This document shows, piece after piece, positions 1 through 7,157 of a DNA stretch of 9,096 nucleotides. Numbering within the stretch: position 1 is the stretch's first letter; each line of letters begins with the position of its first letter. This DNA comes from Calditrichaceae bacterium (lineage in GTDB: Bacteria > Calditrichota > Calditrichia > Calditrichales > Calditrichaceae). The stretch spans positions 1 to 9,096 of the forward strand of contig JAUXGF010000075.1 in assembly GCA_030622395.1 (NCBI GenBank), in the 5' to 3' direction. A program made the position numbers and the translations under genes. Below the pieces are notes generated by a model. The model saw nothing but the letters and a program-made list of their open reading frames with translations. It was not told where the DNA came from and did not search any database.

Positions 1-2
1 AA

Positions 3-182
3 ATTTATGAAACCTTTGGAGTTAAAGAATACTGGATAGTAGATCCCAAAAAGCAATGGATTGAAATTTATATCCTGAAAGAAAACAAATACAACTTGCA
101 CCGGCGGGCTGATAAAACCGGTAAAATCCAATCTCATTTATTAAAAGAGTTTGAAATAGAGCTAAAAGCGATTTTTAAATAA
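3..182 (+). CDS. Uma2 family (DUF820) protein, C-terminal 59 residues, 5' end outside window
   Basis: Reading from base 3 gives an open frame of 59 codons ending in TAA at 180-182. It starts IYETFGVKEYWIVDPKK and continues with a segment rich in I, E and Y, then a tail ending in KAIFK. The pattern 'Y..FGVKEYWIVDP' followed by a beta strand and a short C-terminal helix is the characteristic end of Uma2/DUF820 proteins. That family has a PD-(D/E)XK nuclease-like fold, is usually about 190 residues long and is often found in many paralogous copies. The acidic and ExK catalytic positions would lie mostly upstream, so activity cannot be judged here. The cellular role of the family is not well established. 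The family call is fairly sure from the motif; the function is not. Confidence 0.85.
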   Translation: MYETFGVKEYWIVDPKKQWIEIYILKENKYNLHRRADKTGKIQSHLLKEFEIELKAIFK

Positions 183-409
183 AAATTAAAACCATTCCTT
201 TATTCAATAATATCGCGGCATACCTCAAATTACAAATTATGAATTAATTTTCTAAATTTATAACACTCTTTAGCCTAATTTTAATCATTTGAATTAAAGT
301 TGTTTAAAACGCTATTTCTTACTAAAATAATATTATATTGATTGTAAATATTTTTCATTAAAAAGGCTCTATGTCGATTTGTGTGGGTGAACATAATAAT
401 AAAAAATAG
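183..409. other. AT-rich intergenic stretch, no gene seen
   Basis: This very AT-rich spacer separates the Uma2 tail from the inverted-repeat element that precedes the GH13 gene. I see no open frame of useful length, no tRNA-like fold and no convincing promoter. Its composition is plainly lower in GC than the flanking genes. Confidence 0.6.
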
Positions 410-413
410 CAAA

Positions 414-530
414 TGTCATTTCGATCCGAAGGGAGAAATCTGTAACTTCAATAATCCCAAGTGTTGTAAGATTTCTCACCATCCCAAAGCGTCAGGATCG
501 CGCCACGGGCGTCCCTTTGGGAAAATGACA
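414..530. repeat. MITE-like nested inverted-repeat element (TGTCATTT ends)
   Basis: Three nested pairs are visible. TGTCATTT (414-421) pairs with AAATGACA (523-530) at the ends. GAGAAATCT (433-441) pairs with AGATTTCTC (469-477). TCCCAAAG (482-489) pairs with CTTTGGGA (515-522). The core 'TGTCATTTCGA...GAGAAATCT' is a type of palindromic intergenic repeat that I recognise from Bacteroidota/Ignavibacteriota-like genomes. The right half seems to carry an extra GC-rich hairpin (482-522) inserted between AGATTTCTC and the terminal AAATGACA, which makes the element asymmetric. There is no coding capacity. It could act as RNA structure ahead of the GH13 gene, but it lies about 70 bases before the start codon and no role is shown. 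Recognition as a dispersed repeat rests on memory and has not been searched. Confidence 0.65.
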
Positions 531-600
531 AATGGGTTTAAATAATTAGAAATTAACCACACTATTTATAGATGGACCCAAAAATCTAAGGAGATCAATC

Positions 601-3291
601 ATGTTCAGATATTTATTTCTTTTATTTTTCCTGCCTTTTTTCCTAAACGCCCAAACAGCGAAGTTCAGCAAAGCCGAGCGTCTTCAGGGTTATAAAATCA
701 ACATAGACACTACTCACTTTATTTTTGATGAGCTGATATACCAAGTTAAACCGGAGCGTGTAATTTTGGAAGGAGCTATGCGCAATTGGAATCACGATTT
801 AAATGATGAGAGCTGGCAGCTAAAAAAATCTACTGTAAAAGATATTTGGATTTTAAGTATCATCAATCCCGGTTTATCAGTAATTCCGCCAGGCAGTGAA
901 TTCAAATTCCGAATTGACAAAGGAAAATGGATGGATATTCCGGCTGATGCGCCAAATAAAAATAGTGGTAATTTGCTTTTTGCGCATACGCTGAAATCCT
1001 TGCGAGTCGAAGCCGAAATCACAGCGCCCAGGGATATACGATTGATATTCAAATCCGCTCAGCCTGATTATTTATATTCGCCGCAAAATTATGCTCTAAC
1101 AAATGCGCAGGGACAAAAAATCGACGTCGAACGTGTTTTTTACGTTTCATCAGGCATTCTACAAATCGTACCGGCAGAAGATTTGAATATCCGCCGCCTG
1201 TATTATCTCGAAGTAAAGTATTTGAATAAAAAAATGGCGATTAGCTACGACGGATGGTTTCGTCATTTATACTCAGATAAAGAGTTGGGCGCCAATTATG
1301 TAAAAGATAAAGACGCTACTTATATCCGGCTGTTTGCACCGCGCGCCGATTTAATCAAGCTGTATCTTTATAAAGAACCTGCTGCAAAAGCTAAAAAGAT
1401 TATCGATATGAAACGCGACGAAAACGGCGTTTGGGAAACCCGCCTGCCTGGAAATTGGGAAGGTTGGTATTATGATTTTACAGCTCATGGAGCGGATGAA
1501 CCCGGCAATCGTTTTTATCAAACAAATCCCGTTCATTTCAGTGATCCGTGGGGACGGGTCAGCGTTGATACTTTCGGGCCCTGCCGCATCTGGCAAAAAA
1601 TGAAACCCGCCGCGCCTTTAAAAAACGGCAGACCTAAAATGGAAGACGTCATTGCTTATGAAGTGCATGTGCAGGATTTTACAAGAAATCTTCCGCTTGA
1701 CGAGCAATTAAAGGGAACTTTTGAGGCTTTCGCTAAATCCGACCTGCGAAATGCCCACGGCGAAAGGATAGGATTTGATCATCTTGTTGACTTAGGGGTA
1801 AACGTAATCCACCTTATGCCGGTACAGGAATATTTGCATTTTCCGGACGATGAATGGCGGGAAGCTTTTCTTAATGATCCATATATGATAGAACAGGGAA
1901 TCAATGAAGAAAATTATCAATGGGGATACCGCACTTCACACGCCTTCGCCATCGAAAGCCGTTACCGGGTGAAAGGCAGCCGGTGGGGCGCGCAGAACAA
2001 ACAATTCCGCGATCTGGTGCAGGCGTTTCATGACAAAGGCATTGCCGTGATTGTTGACCTGGTTTTTAATCATACCGCCGAGCGGATGGACGGCAGACAA
2101 TACTATTTCAATTTCTCAGCGATAGATATCCCTTATTTCTACCGCACGAATGAAAAGCTGGATTTTATCGGCGCTTATGGCAGCGAAACAAAATCCGAAG
2201 AGCGTCCTATGATGCAGCGCTGGATTATCGAACAATGCACCGACTTAATCGAGCAATATGGCTTGGATGGTTTCCGCATAGATCTGGCGGGTCAAACCGA
2301 TGAACAAACGCTAAAAGCCCTGCGTGAAGCTGTAGGACCAGATATTATCATTTACGGCGAACCGTGGATCGCTTCCGCTGACCCTGATTATGAAAGCAAT
2401 CCCGATTGGGACTGGTATAAAGAAGATTCGCCAATTACTTTTTTTCAGGACGACAGCCGTAACGCTTTTAAGGGCCCGACATCCAATCCACAAGATAAGC
2501 TAAAAGACCGCGGTTATGCCGGCGGGAACGGCGACAGGGAAAATGTTAAAAAAGCGCTGGCTGCCGGTTTTCCTGAAGATAAAACGCCGCTATCCGGAAT
2601 CAATTATTTAGATATTCACGACAACTGGGCTCTGGCTGATCGCTTTGCCGCGACAGATTGGGACGGGCGTTTTGGGGTTGATGAGAACCGCTATAAAATT
2701 GCCGCCGCTTTACTTTTTACATCATTAGGTCCCGTTGTCATCCACGGCGGCAGCGAAATGATGCGCAGCAAAGGACTGGCTCCTCTGCAAGAAATTGTTA
2801 AACATACAAAAAGCGGCGCCCTTTATTTTCACGGCAAACGCGATACGTATAATTATGCCAATGCCAATGCCTTTATCTGGAACAATAAAGGGAAAAATAC
2901 CGGCGATGATCCTTCAATAAAATGCAATTACGACAATATGTATCAATTCTGGAAAGGATTGATTGAGTTAAGAAAAAGCAAATACGGCAAAGTATTCCGT
3001 ATCGCCGAAAAGCCGGAAAAAGATTATTTCCAATGGATTGAACCTGAAAACAGTAAATTATTGGGATATATCGTTGATAAAAAAGTTTTTGTTCTTATCA
3101 ATACGGATCATAAAAATGGTTGTTTTAAGAATGTACTTCTGCCTGATGGAAATTGGCAGATGGTTGCTACTATTGATTATGTAGATTACGTTAATGGAAT
3201 TTCCGGGCAGAACGATTCAGTTTTGAAAGGCAATCAAAGCTATGATTTTAAGTTAGACGGAAAAAGCTTAAAAATTTGGGTAAATAAGTAA
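601..3291 (+). CDS. Secreted GH13 alpha-glucan hydrolase, type I pullulanase-like, 896 aa
   Basis: Probable debranching enzyme cutting alpha-1,6 (possibly alpha-1,4) bonds in pullulan, glycogen or starch outside the cytoplasm. Residues 1-18 (MFRYLFLLFFLPFFLNAQ) form a signal peptide; no Cys follows, so it is not a lipoprotein. Residues about 48-128 look like a CBM48/AMPK-type glycogen-binding beta domain. About 134-215 is a further beta domain, and about 229-315 a second CBM48-like domain. The GH13 barrel starts near YEVHVQDF (353-360). GH13 regions are clear: region I DLVFNHT (Asp486, His491); region II GFRIDLAG with nucleophile Asp561; region III YGEPW with acid/base Glu587; region IV HDN with Asp674. 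YQWGYRTSHAF (439 on) sits where classical pullulanases have YNWGYDP, so the specificity is uncertain. A C-terminal beta domain ends the protein. AAGGAG at 588-593, 7 bases before the ATG, supports this start. No T9SS domain is present, so export is likely Sec only. Family sure, substrate inferred. Confidence 0.88.
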   Translation: MFRYLFLLFFLPFFLNAQTAKFSKAERLQGYKINIDTTHFIFDELIYQVKPERVILEGAMRNWNHDLNDESWQLKKSTVKDIWILSIINPGLSVIPPGSEFKFRIDKGKWMDIPADAPNKNSGNLLFAHTLKSLRVEAEITAPRDIRLIFKSAQPDYLYSPQNYALTNAQGQKIDVERVFYVSSGILQIVPAEDLNIRRLYYLEVKYLNKKMAISYDGWFRHLYSDKELGANYVKDKDATYIRLFAPRADLIKLYLYKEPAAKAKKIIDMKRDENGVWETRLPGNWEGWYYDFTAHGADEPGNRFYQTNPVHFSDPWGRVSVDTFGPCRIWQKMKPAAPLKNGRPKMEDVIAYEVHVQDFTRNLPLDEQLKGTFEAFAKSDLRNAHGERIGFDHLVDLGVNVIHLMPVQEYLHFPDDEWREAFLNDPYMIEQGINEENYQWGYRTSHAFAIESRYRVKGSRWGAQNKQFRDLVQAFHDKGIAVIVDLVFNHTAERMDGRQYYFNFSAIDIPYFYRTNEKLDFIGAYGSETKSEERPMMQRWIIEQCTDLIEQYGLDGFRIDLAGQTDEQTLKALREAVGPDIIIYGEPWIASADPDYESNPDWDWYKEDSPITFFQDDSRNAFKGPTSNPQDKLKDRGYAGGNGDRENVKKALAAGFPEDKTPLSGINYLDIHDNWALADRFAATDWDGRFGVDENRYKIAAALLFTSLGPVVIHGGSEMMRSKGLAPLQEIVKHTKSGALYFHGKRDTYNYANANAFIWNNKGKNTGDDPSIKCNYDNMYQFWKGLIELRKSKYGKVFRIAEKPEKDYFQWIEPENSKLLGYIVDKKVFVLINTDHKNGCFKNVLLPDGNWQMVATIDYVDYVNGISGQNDSVLKGNQSYDFKLDGKSLKIWVNK

Positions 3292-3432
3292 TGATCTTTT
3301 AGAACAGAACATGGATTTATGAATTAATAGGATTATGGATATGTTACTAAGAAAATTATGGCAATCCAATCATTCAACCATCAACCTATCATATTTATAA
3401 AGTTTTCAACTTTTTTTACGAATATTCTTATT

Positions 3433-4296
3433 ATGGACTATTTATGGTTAATAAAGGGAATAGATAAGTTAGGGAAGCAGCCTAAAATACTTCTCTTGAT
3501 ACAGGTATATATTCTTGTCGGGCTTATAGGAATTTTCGATTATTTTACAGGATACGATATTGGTTTTGCTGTTTTTTATTTCCTTCCAATTTCAATTATT
3601 GCTTTAACCATAAGCGGGATACATACAATTATCATTGTTATTTTATGCACTATCTCCTGGATTACCGCCGATATATTTTCAGGACAACCTTATACTAATA
3701 TTATTATACCTTATTGGAATACTCTAACAAGGTTAGTAATCTTCCTGAGTCTTTCTATCGTATTAACTTACCTGAAAAAAGCGCTGTTACAGGAAAAAAT
3801 TTCGGCAAGGAATGATTTTTTAACTGGTTTATTAAATTTACAGGGATTTTATGAGCGCGCCAATCTGGAATTACAAAAATCCCGCAGAACTAAACGCCCG
3901 CTAACTGTTGCCTATATTGATTGTGATAACTTTAAAATTTTAAACGACAAATTCGGACATGAAACAGGCAACATTTTTCTTCGTAAGGCTGCAACAATTA
4001 TGCAAAATTGTATTAGACAAACGGATATATTAGCTCGTTTTGGCGGAGATGAGTTTATAATCCTTCTTCCGGAAAGTACAAACGAGCAAGCAAAAATTCT
4101 TATAGACAGAATGCAGACTCTTCTTAATGCTTCAATGTCAAAGCCGGACTTGAAAATAACATTCAGCATTGGACTAGCCACCTATAATACTGCGCCGGAT
4201 TCTGTAGACGAAATAATAAATAAAGCGGATATGCTTATGTTTTCCGCAAAGAAGGATGGGAAGAATATGATAAAGCAGGAATCGTTCGATGATTGA
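3433..4296 (+). CDS. Membrane-bound diguanylate cyclase (GGDEF), I-site present
   Basis: Makes cyclic di-GMP from two GTP at the inner membrane. Residue numbers are for the ATG at 3433 (287 aa). After a short basic N-terminus, four hydrophobic helices lie between about 20 and 115 (including GIFDYFTGYDIGFAVFYFLP), then a charged linker and the GGDEF domain from about 127. Visible landmarks are DFLTGLLN, YIDCDNFKILNDKFGH (metal and GTP contacts), the intact catalytic GGDEF at 204-208, and RQTD at 195-198. RQTD is exactly five residues before GGDEF, as for a product-inhibition I-site. The enzyme therefore looks active and feedback-controlled. An in-frame ATG at 3358 would add 25 residues. I prefer 3433 because the extra segment looks like translated spacer and related four-helix cyclases begin about 20 residues before the first helix; neither start has a good Shine-Dalgarno sequence. 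The helices resemble small sensory modules but the signal is unknown. Not obviously in an operon with either neighbour. Confidence 0.9.
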   Translation: MDYLWLIKGIDKLGKQPKILLLIQVYILVGLIGIFDYFTGYDIGFAVFYFLPISIIALTISGIHTIIIVILCTISWITADIFSGQPYTNIIIPYWNTLTRLVIFLSLSIVLTYLKKALLQEKISARNDFLTGLLNLQGFYERANLELQKSRRTKRPLTVAYIDCDNFKILNDKFGHETGNIFLRKAATIMQNCIRQTDILARFGGDEFIILLPESTNEQAKILIDRMQTLLNASMSKPDLKITFSIGLATYNTAPDSVDEIINKADMLMFSAKKDGKNMIKQESFDD

Positions 4297-4516
4297 GATA
4301 AAGTCAGCTTTTCCATTTATATGAAAGTAGAATGCCACGAAGAAATAAATAATTTTTAAATACTTAGAGCCTTTGCCTGCCCGCCTGCGCGGTAAAAGTT
4401 TTTCATGTAAAATTATTTCCCATCAATTTAAGGTTTTACTCTTTCCTCAAAAATAAATTATGTTTTCAAACAAAAGTTTCTTACCTTTTTGGCTTTTTAA
4501 TATTCAGGTATTTTAC

Positions 4517-4521
4517 AGGAG
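4517..4521 (+). promoter_or_regulatory. Ribosome binding site that decides the typA start
   Basis: AGGAG lies 13 bases before the ATG at 4535, a long but acceptable spacing. The other in-frame ATG at 4460 has no such site and would add 25 residues of hydrophobic, AT-rich translation unlike any TypA N-terminus. This favours 4535. Confidence 0.6.
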
Positions 4522-4534
4522 AACTTTATTATTT

Positions 4535-6364
4535 ATGAAAAAAGATAATATTCGAAATATCGCCATTATCGCACATGTCGATCACGGTAAAACGACATTA
4601 GTGGATGGTATGCTAAAACAAAGCGGAATTTACAGGGAAAACCAACAGATTGTAGAACGAGTAATGGATTCGATGGATCTTGAACGGGAACGGGGAATAA
4701 CCATTATGGCTAAAAATACCGCCGTTATGTACAATCATGTTAAAATTAATATCATAGACACTCCGGGGCACGCCGACTTTGGCGGCGAAGTGGAAAGAAG
4801 TTTGAATTTAGTTGACGGCGTTTTATTGTTAGTCGATTCCAGTGAGGGACCTCTCCCGCAAACCCGTTTTGTTCTAAAAAAAGCCCTGGCAAAAAAGCTG
4901 CCTATTATTCTGGTAATCAATAAGATCGACCGCCCGGACGCCCGGATTGAAGAAGTAGTAAACGAAGTATATGACTTATTTATTGATCTGGACGCCTCAG
5001 AAGATCAGATTGATTTTCCTGTCCTTTATACCAACGCAAAATTAGGAGTTGCGCATAAAGATGTGAACGATGATTCTACAAACCTGCAACCGTTGTTTGA
5101 TACAATCATTTCTAAAATACCCGGGCCGAAATCGAATGATAGTGCAAAACCTCAATTTTTGGTTACAAACCTGGATTACGATCCTTATGTAGGACAGATT
5201 GCGATTGGTAGATTGTCTAACGGTACATTGGAAATGAATAAGAATTACAGTCTTTGCGGTTTGGATAAGATAACTCAGGGCGTAAAATTCTCGGCGTTGT
5301 ACACTTTTCAGAATCTGCAAAGGAAACAGGTTGTTAAGGTATTTTCCGGAGATATCATAGCTCTGTCCGGTGTGGAAAATATAAGGATAGGCGATACTAT
5401 TTCATCGCTGGAAAACCCAAAAGCATTACAGCGCATTCATGTTGACGATCCAACTATTTCCATGATATTTTATATAAATACCAGCCCGTTTTCCGGCAAA
5501 GAAGGTAAATTTATAACTTCCAGACATTTGCGCGAACGTCTGCAGAAAGAGACGCTCGGCAATGTCTCAATAGTTATAAAACCGACAGACCGGGCGGACG
5601 CTTTTGAAGTATGTGGACGCGGTGAGCTGCAAATGGCTGTTCTGATTGAAACCATGCGTCGTGAAGGATATGAGTTCATGGTATCCAAACCCCGCGTGAT
5701 TACCAAAGAGATAGACGGTAAAACTTGTGAACCTGTTGAACATATTTTCATAGATGTTCCGGATGAATATCTCGGCATTATAACGGAAAAATTGTCTGCA
5801 AGAAAAGGGCGAATGTCGAACTTAGTTAATTATGGACACGGACGGGTTAATGTTGAATTCATTATCCCATCACGAGGTCTTATCGGTTTCCGCAGTCATT
5901 TTTTAACAGATACCAAAGGTTCCGGGGTTATGAATACTATATTTAATGGATACGAACCATGGTTTGGCCCGATTCCCCAGCGAACTACAGGGGCGCTTCT
6001 TGCCGACAGGGCAGGCAAAGTTACCAATTACGCCAGCCTTGCAATGGTTGACCGCGGCGAACTATTTATACAAACCGGAACCTCTGTTTACGAAGGTATG
6101 ATCATTGGCGAACGCAATCGCGACGGCGATTTGGAAGTAAACATTACTAAGGAAAAGAAACTCACTAATATGCGAAGTTCAACATCCGAAGCGACTGTAA
6201 CTTTGCGACCGCCGCGAATGTTATCTTTAGATCAATCAATTGAGTTTATTGCCGAAGATGAGGTTGTAGAAGTAACCCCGCTAAACATACGACTATCTAA
6301 AATAGAACGCGACAGACATAAACGCGCAATCATGCAAAAAAAAGATAAAATTTTAGCGGAATAA
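4535..6364 (+). CDS. typA: Ribosome-associated translational GTPase TypA/BipA
   Basis: GTPase of the EF-G/LepA class that binds the ribosome and supports ribosome assembly and growth under stress or low temperature. The protein is 609 aa, the usual family length. Numbering is from the ATG at 4535. G1 is AHVDHGKTT (13-21), the G2 region is LERERGITI (49-57), G3 is DTPGHADFGGE (75-85) and G4 is NKID (129-132), so GTP binding looks intact. A beta-barrel domain II, an EF-G-like domain (GRGELQMAVLIETMRREGYEF) and the BipA-specific C-terminal domain (PSRGLIGFRSHFLTDTKGSG; WFGPIPQRTTGAL; the LTNMRSS segment) follow in order. The C-terminal domain separates it from EF-G and LepA. It lies alone, 238 bases after the cyclase gene in the same direction, with a 36-bp perfect palindrome starting 16 bases after its stop. 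Nothing is truncated or odd apart from the start choice. Confidence 0.97.
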   Translation: MKKDNIRNIAIIAHVDHGKTTLVDGMLKQSGIYRENQQIVERVMDSMDLERERGITIMAKNTAVMYNHVKINIIDTPGHADFGGEVERSLNLVDGVLLLVDSSEGPLPQTRFVLKKALAKKLPIILVINKIDRPDARIEEVVNEVYDLFIDLDASEDQIDFPVLYTNAKLGVAHKDVNDDSTNLQPLFDTIISKIPGPKSNDSAKPQFLVTNLDYDPYVGQIAIGRLSNGTLEMNKNYSLCGLDKITQGVKFSALYTFQNLQRKQVVKVFSGDIIALSGVENIRIGDTISSLENPKALQRIHVDDPTISMIFYINTSPFSGKEGKFITSRHLRERLQKETLGNVSIVIKPTDRADAFEVCGRGELQMAVLIETMRREGYEFMVSKPRVITKEIDGKTCEPVEHIFIDVPDEYLGIITEKLSARKGRMSNLVNYGHGRVNVEFIIPSRGLIGFRSHFLTDTKGSGVMNTIFNGYEPWFGPIPQRTTGALLADRAGKVTNYASLAMVDRGELFIQTGTSVYEGMIIGERNRDGDLEVNITKEKKLTNMRSSTSEATVTLRPPRMLSLDQSIEFIAEDEVVEVTPLNIRLSKIERDRHKRAIMQKKDKILAE

Positions 6365-6379
6365 AACAAAAAGAGTAGA

Positions 6380-6415
6380 AAGACCTCAAAGGTTTTCGAA
6401 AACCTTTGAGGTCTT
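6380..6415. repeat. Perfect 36-bp palindrome just downstream of typA
   Basis: Every base from 6380 to 6415 pairs about the centre 6397/6398. The half-site reads AAGACCTCAAAGGTTTTC. The hairpin begins 16 bases after the typA stop and could end transcription, but it is not followed by a T-run on the plus strand, so an intrinsic terminator is doubtful. The AGACCTCAAAGGTTTT motif is one I associate with dispersed palindromic repeats in FCB genomes. That link is from memory, not a search. Confidence 0.8.
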
Positions 6416-6450
6416 ATCGGAACCCTTGAGGATTTGTTGGGGGATAACCC

Positions 6451-6633
6451 CGTAGAGACGAGGCATTGCCTCGTCTAAAAATTCTCCTATTTCCCAATAA
6501 AATAAAAAAAGACAGGCATTGCCTCGTCTAAAATTATCCTTTTTCAAATAAAATAAAAAGACAAGCAATGCATTGACTAAAACTACACAGTTTCCAACAA
6601 AATAAGAAGACGGGACAGTGCCTCGTCTCTACG
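6451..6633. repeat. Four-unit tandem palindrome array with 15-bp terminal inverted repeats
   Basis: The ends CGTAGAGACGAGGCA (6451-6465) and TGCCTCGTCTCTACG (6619-6633) are perfect inverted repeats. Inside are four AGAC-starting palindromic cores at 6456, 6510, 6559 and 6608, a period of 54, 49 and 49 bases. Core 1 (6456-6476) is near-perfect, core 2 has lost a base, core 3 is decayed and core 4 keeps only its right half well. The spacers between cores are also alike (a TTTCC/CAA then AAAATAA pattern), so whole units were duplicated. There is no coding capacity. A single intact copy of the same palindrome lies at 8654-8682, and both sit just downstream of a minus-strand T9SS sorting-domain ORF. 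Confidence 0.85.
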
Positions 6634-6651
6634 AGTTTACGGATCTGGTAT

Positions 6652-6948
6652 TTATCTCATTAAAATCATCTTTTGGGTTTGTACAAAACGCTCGGATTGG
6701 AAATTGAGAAAATAAACGCCGGACGGTTGATTCATACCCGCGCTGTTTTTTCCATTCCATTTCATCTCATACTGCCCACCGGAAATTTGCCCCTCGTACA
6801 ATGTGTTTACCAACTGACCAAGTGAATTGTAAATGATAAGTTTAATATTCTTTAACTCACCGTTAAGCGTAGGCACGTCAAACCAAATAGTGGTTTCCGG
6901 ATTGAAAGGATTGGGATAATTACTGTACAAGGCATATATAGTATTCAT
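6652..6948 (-). CDS. Orphan T9SS type A C-terminal sorting domain, 98 aa (copy 1)
   Basis: Nearly the whole predicted protein matches the Por/T9SS type A sorting domain: SNYPNPFNPETTI at the front, IKLIIYNSLGQLVNTLYEG in the middle, a Y..KWNGKNSAGMNQPSGVYF turn, and the conserved end QKMILMR directly before the stop. In full-length cargo this domain is the last 80-100 residues of a large secreted protein, guiding export through the outer membrane. Here no passenger or signal peptide precedes it. The ATG at 6948 has no clear Shine-Dalgarno sequence and upstream is AT-rich spacer. It is therefore either the detached tail of a lost gene, a mobile or duplicated module, or a small expressed protein. 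The reading frame and family end are intact. About 90% identical at the DNA level to the copy at 8694-9002. Domain call strong; status as a functional gene doubtful. Confidence 0.72.
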   Translation of the reverse strand: MNTIYALYSNYPNPFNPETTIWFDVPTLNGELKNIKLIIYNSLGQLVNTLYEGQISGGQYEMKWNGKNSAGMNQPSGVYFLNFQSERFVQTQKMILMR

Positions 6949-6951
6949 TTT

Positions 6952-6999
6952 TTCATAGGAATTAATGTTTAAATTGATATTTATTCATAGGAATTATTG
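6952..6999. repeat. Two 16-bp direct repeats, 32 bp apart
   Basis: TTCATAGGAATTAATG (6952-6967) and TTCATAGGAATTATTG (6984-6999) differ at one base. Their starts are 32 bases apart, about three helical turns, in the spacer between copy 1 of the sorting domain and the ATPase gene. They could be a paired protein site or simply a small local duplication; nothing in the sequence decides this. Confidence 0.5.
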
Positions 7000-7024
7000 T
7001 ATTTTACACTTTTTGTGTTATATT
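6997..7024 (+). promoter_or_regulatory. Possible promoter for the ATPase gene
   Basis: TTGTAT (6997-7002), a 16-base gap and TATATT (7019-7024) fit a weak sigma-70-like pattern, with the repeat at 7030-7110 then lying in the untranslated leader. The region is AT-rich, so such matches arise by chance, and promoters in this group often deviate from this consensus. Confidence 0.2.
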
Positions 7025-7029
7025 ATCCA

Positions 7030-7110
7030 TAACCGTTTCAAGGTTAAAAGGTTTTGAGGTTCAGACGCCTTTGAACCCAGAACCAAGAACTCAGAACCTG
7101 TGAACGGTTA
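7030..7110. repeat. GGTTC/GAACC imperfect palindrome with CCAGAAC heptads (copy A)
   Basis: TAACCGTT (7030-7037) pairs with AACGGTTA (7103-7110). Inside, the left arm carries repeated AGGTT/GGTTC and the right arm repeated GAACC/AGAAC, giving a long imperfect stem. The right arm contains a 7-bp tandem (CCAGAAC, CAAGAAC, TCAGAAC) ending CTGTGAACG. The 36 bases at 7071-7106 match 8564-8599 with 3 mismatches by hand count. The element precedes the ATPase gene start by 47 bases. Confidence 0.75.
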
Positions 7111-7157
7111 CTATATATTCTTAAACAAAGATACCGCTAAATAAATGGTTTGGAAAA

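Noticed and set aside
792..1052. Minus-strand open frames inside the GH13, cyclase and typA genes
   Set aside because: They overlap well-supported genes in other frames, have no recognisable domains and are shadows.
3358..3432. Upstream ATG giving the diguanylate cyclase 25 extra residues
   Set aside because: Not excluded, but the added segment looks like translated spacer and the 3433 start fits the layout of related four-helix cyclases better.
4370..4400. GC-rich patch (TGCCTGCCCGCCTGCGCGG) upstream of typA, possible repeat remnant
   Set aside because: It resembles a broken palindromic repeat, but no clear second arm is present, so it was not listed as an element.
4460..4534. Upstream ATG giving TypA 25 extra residues
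   Set aside because: The extension is unlike any TypA N-terminus, and AGGAG lies before the downstream ATG at 4535.
6386..6568. 60-codon minus-strand open frame
   Set aside because: It runs through the typA-side palindrome and the tandem repeat array; its translation is a by-product of repeat sequence with no domain or start signal.
6456..6632. CRISPR-like array (regular 21-base palindromes every 49-54 bases)
   Set aside because: The 'spacers' resemble one another, the repeats decay strongly inside the array, there are only four units, and no cas gene is near. It is a tandem duplication of a palindrome unit.
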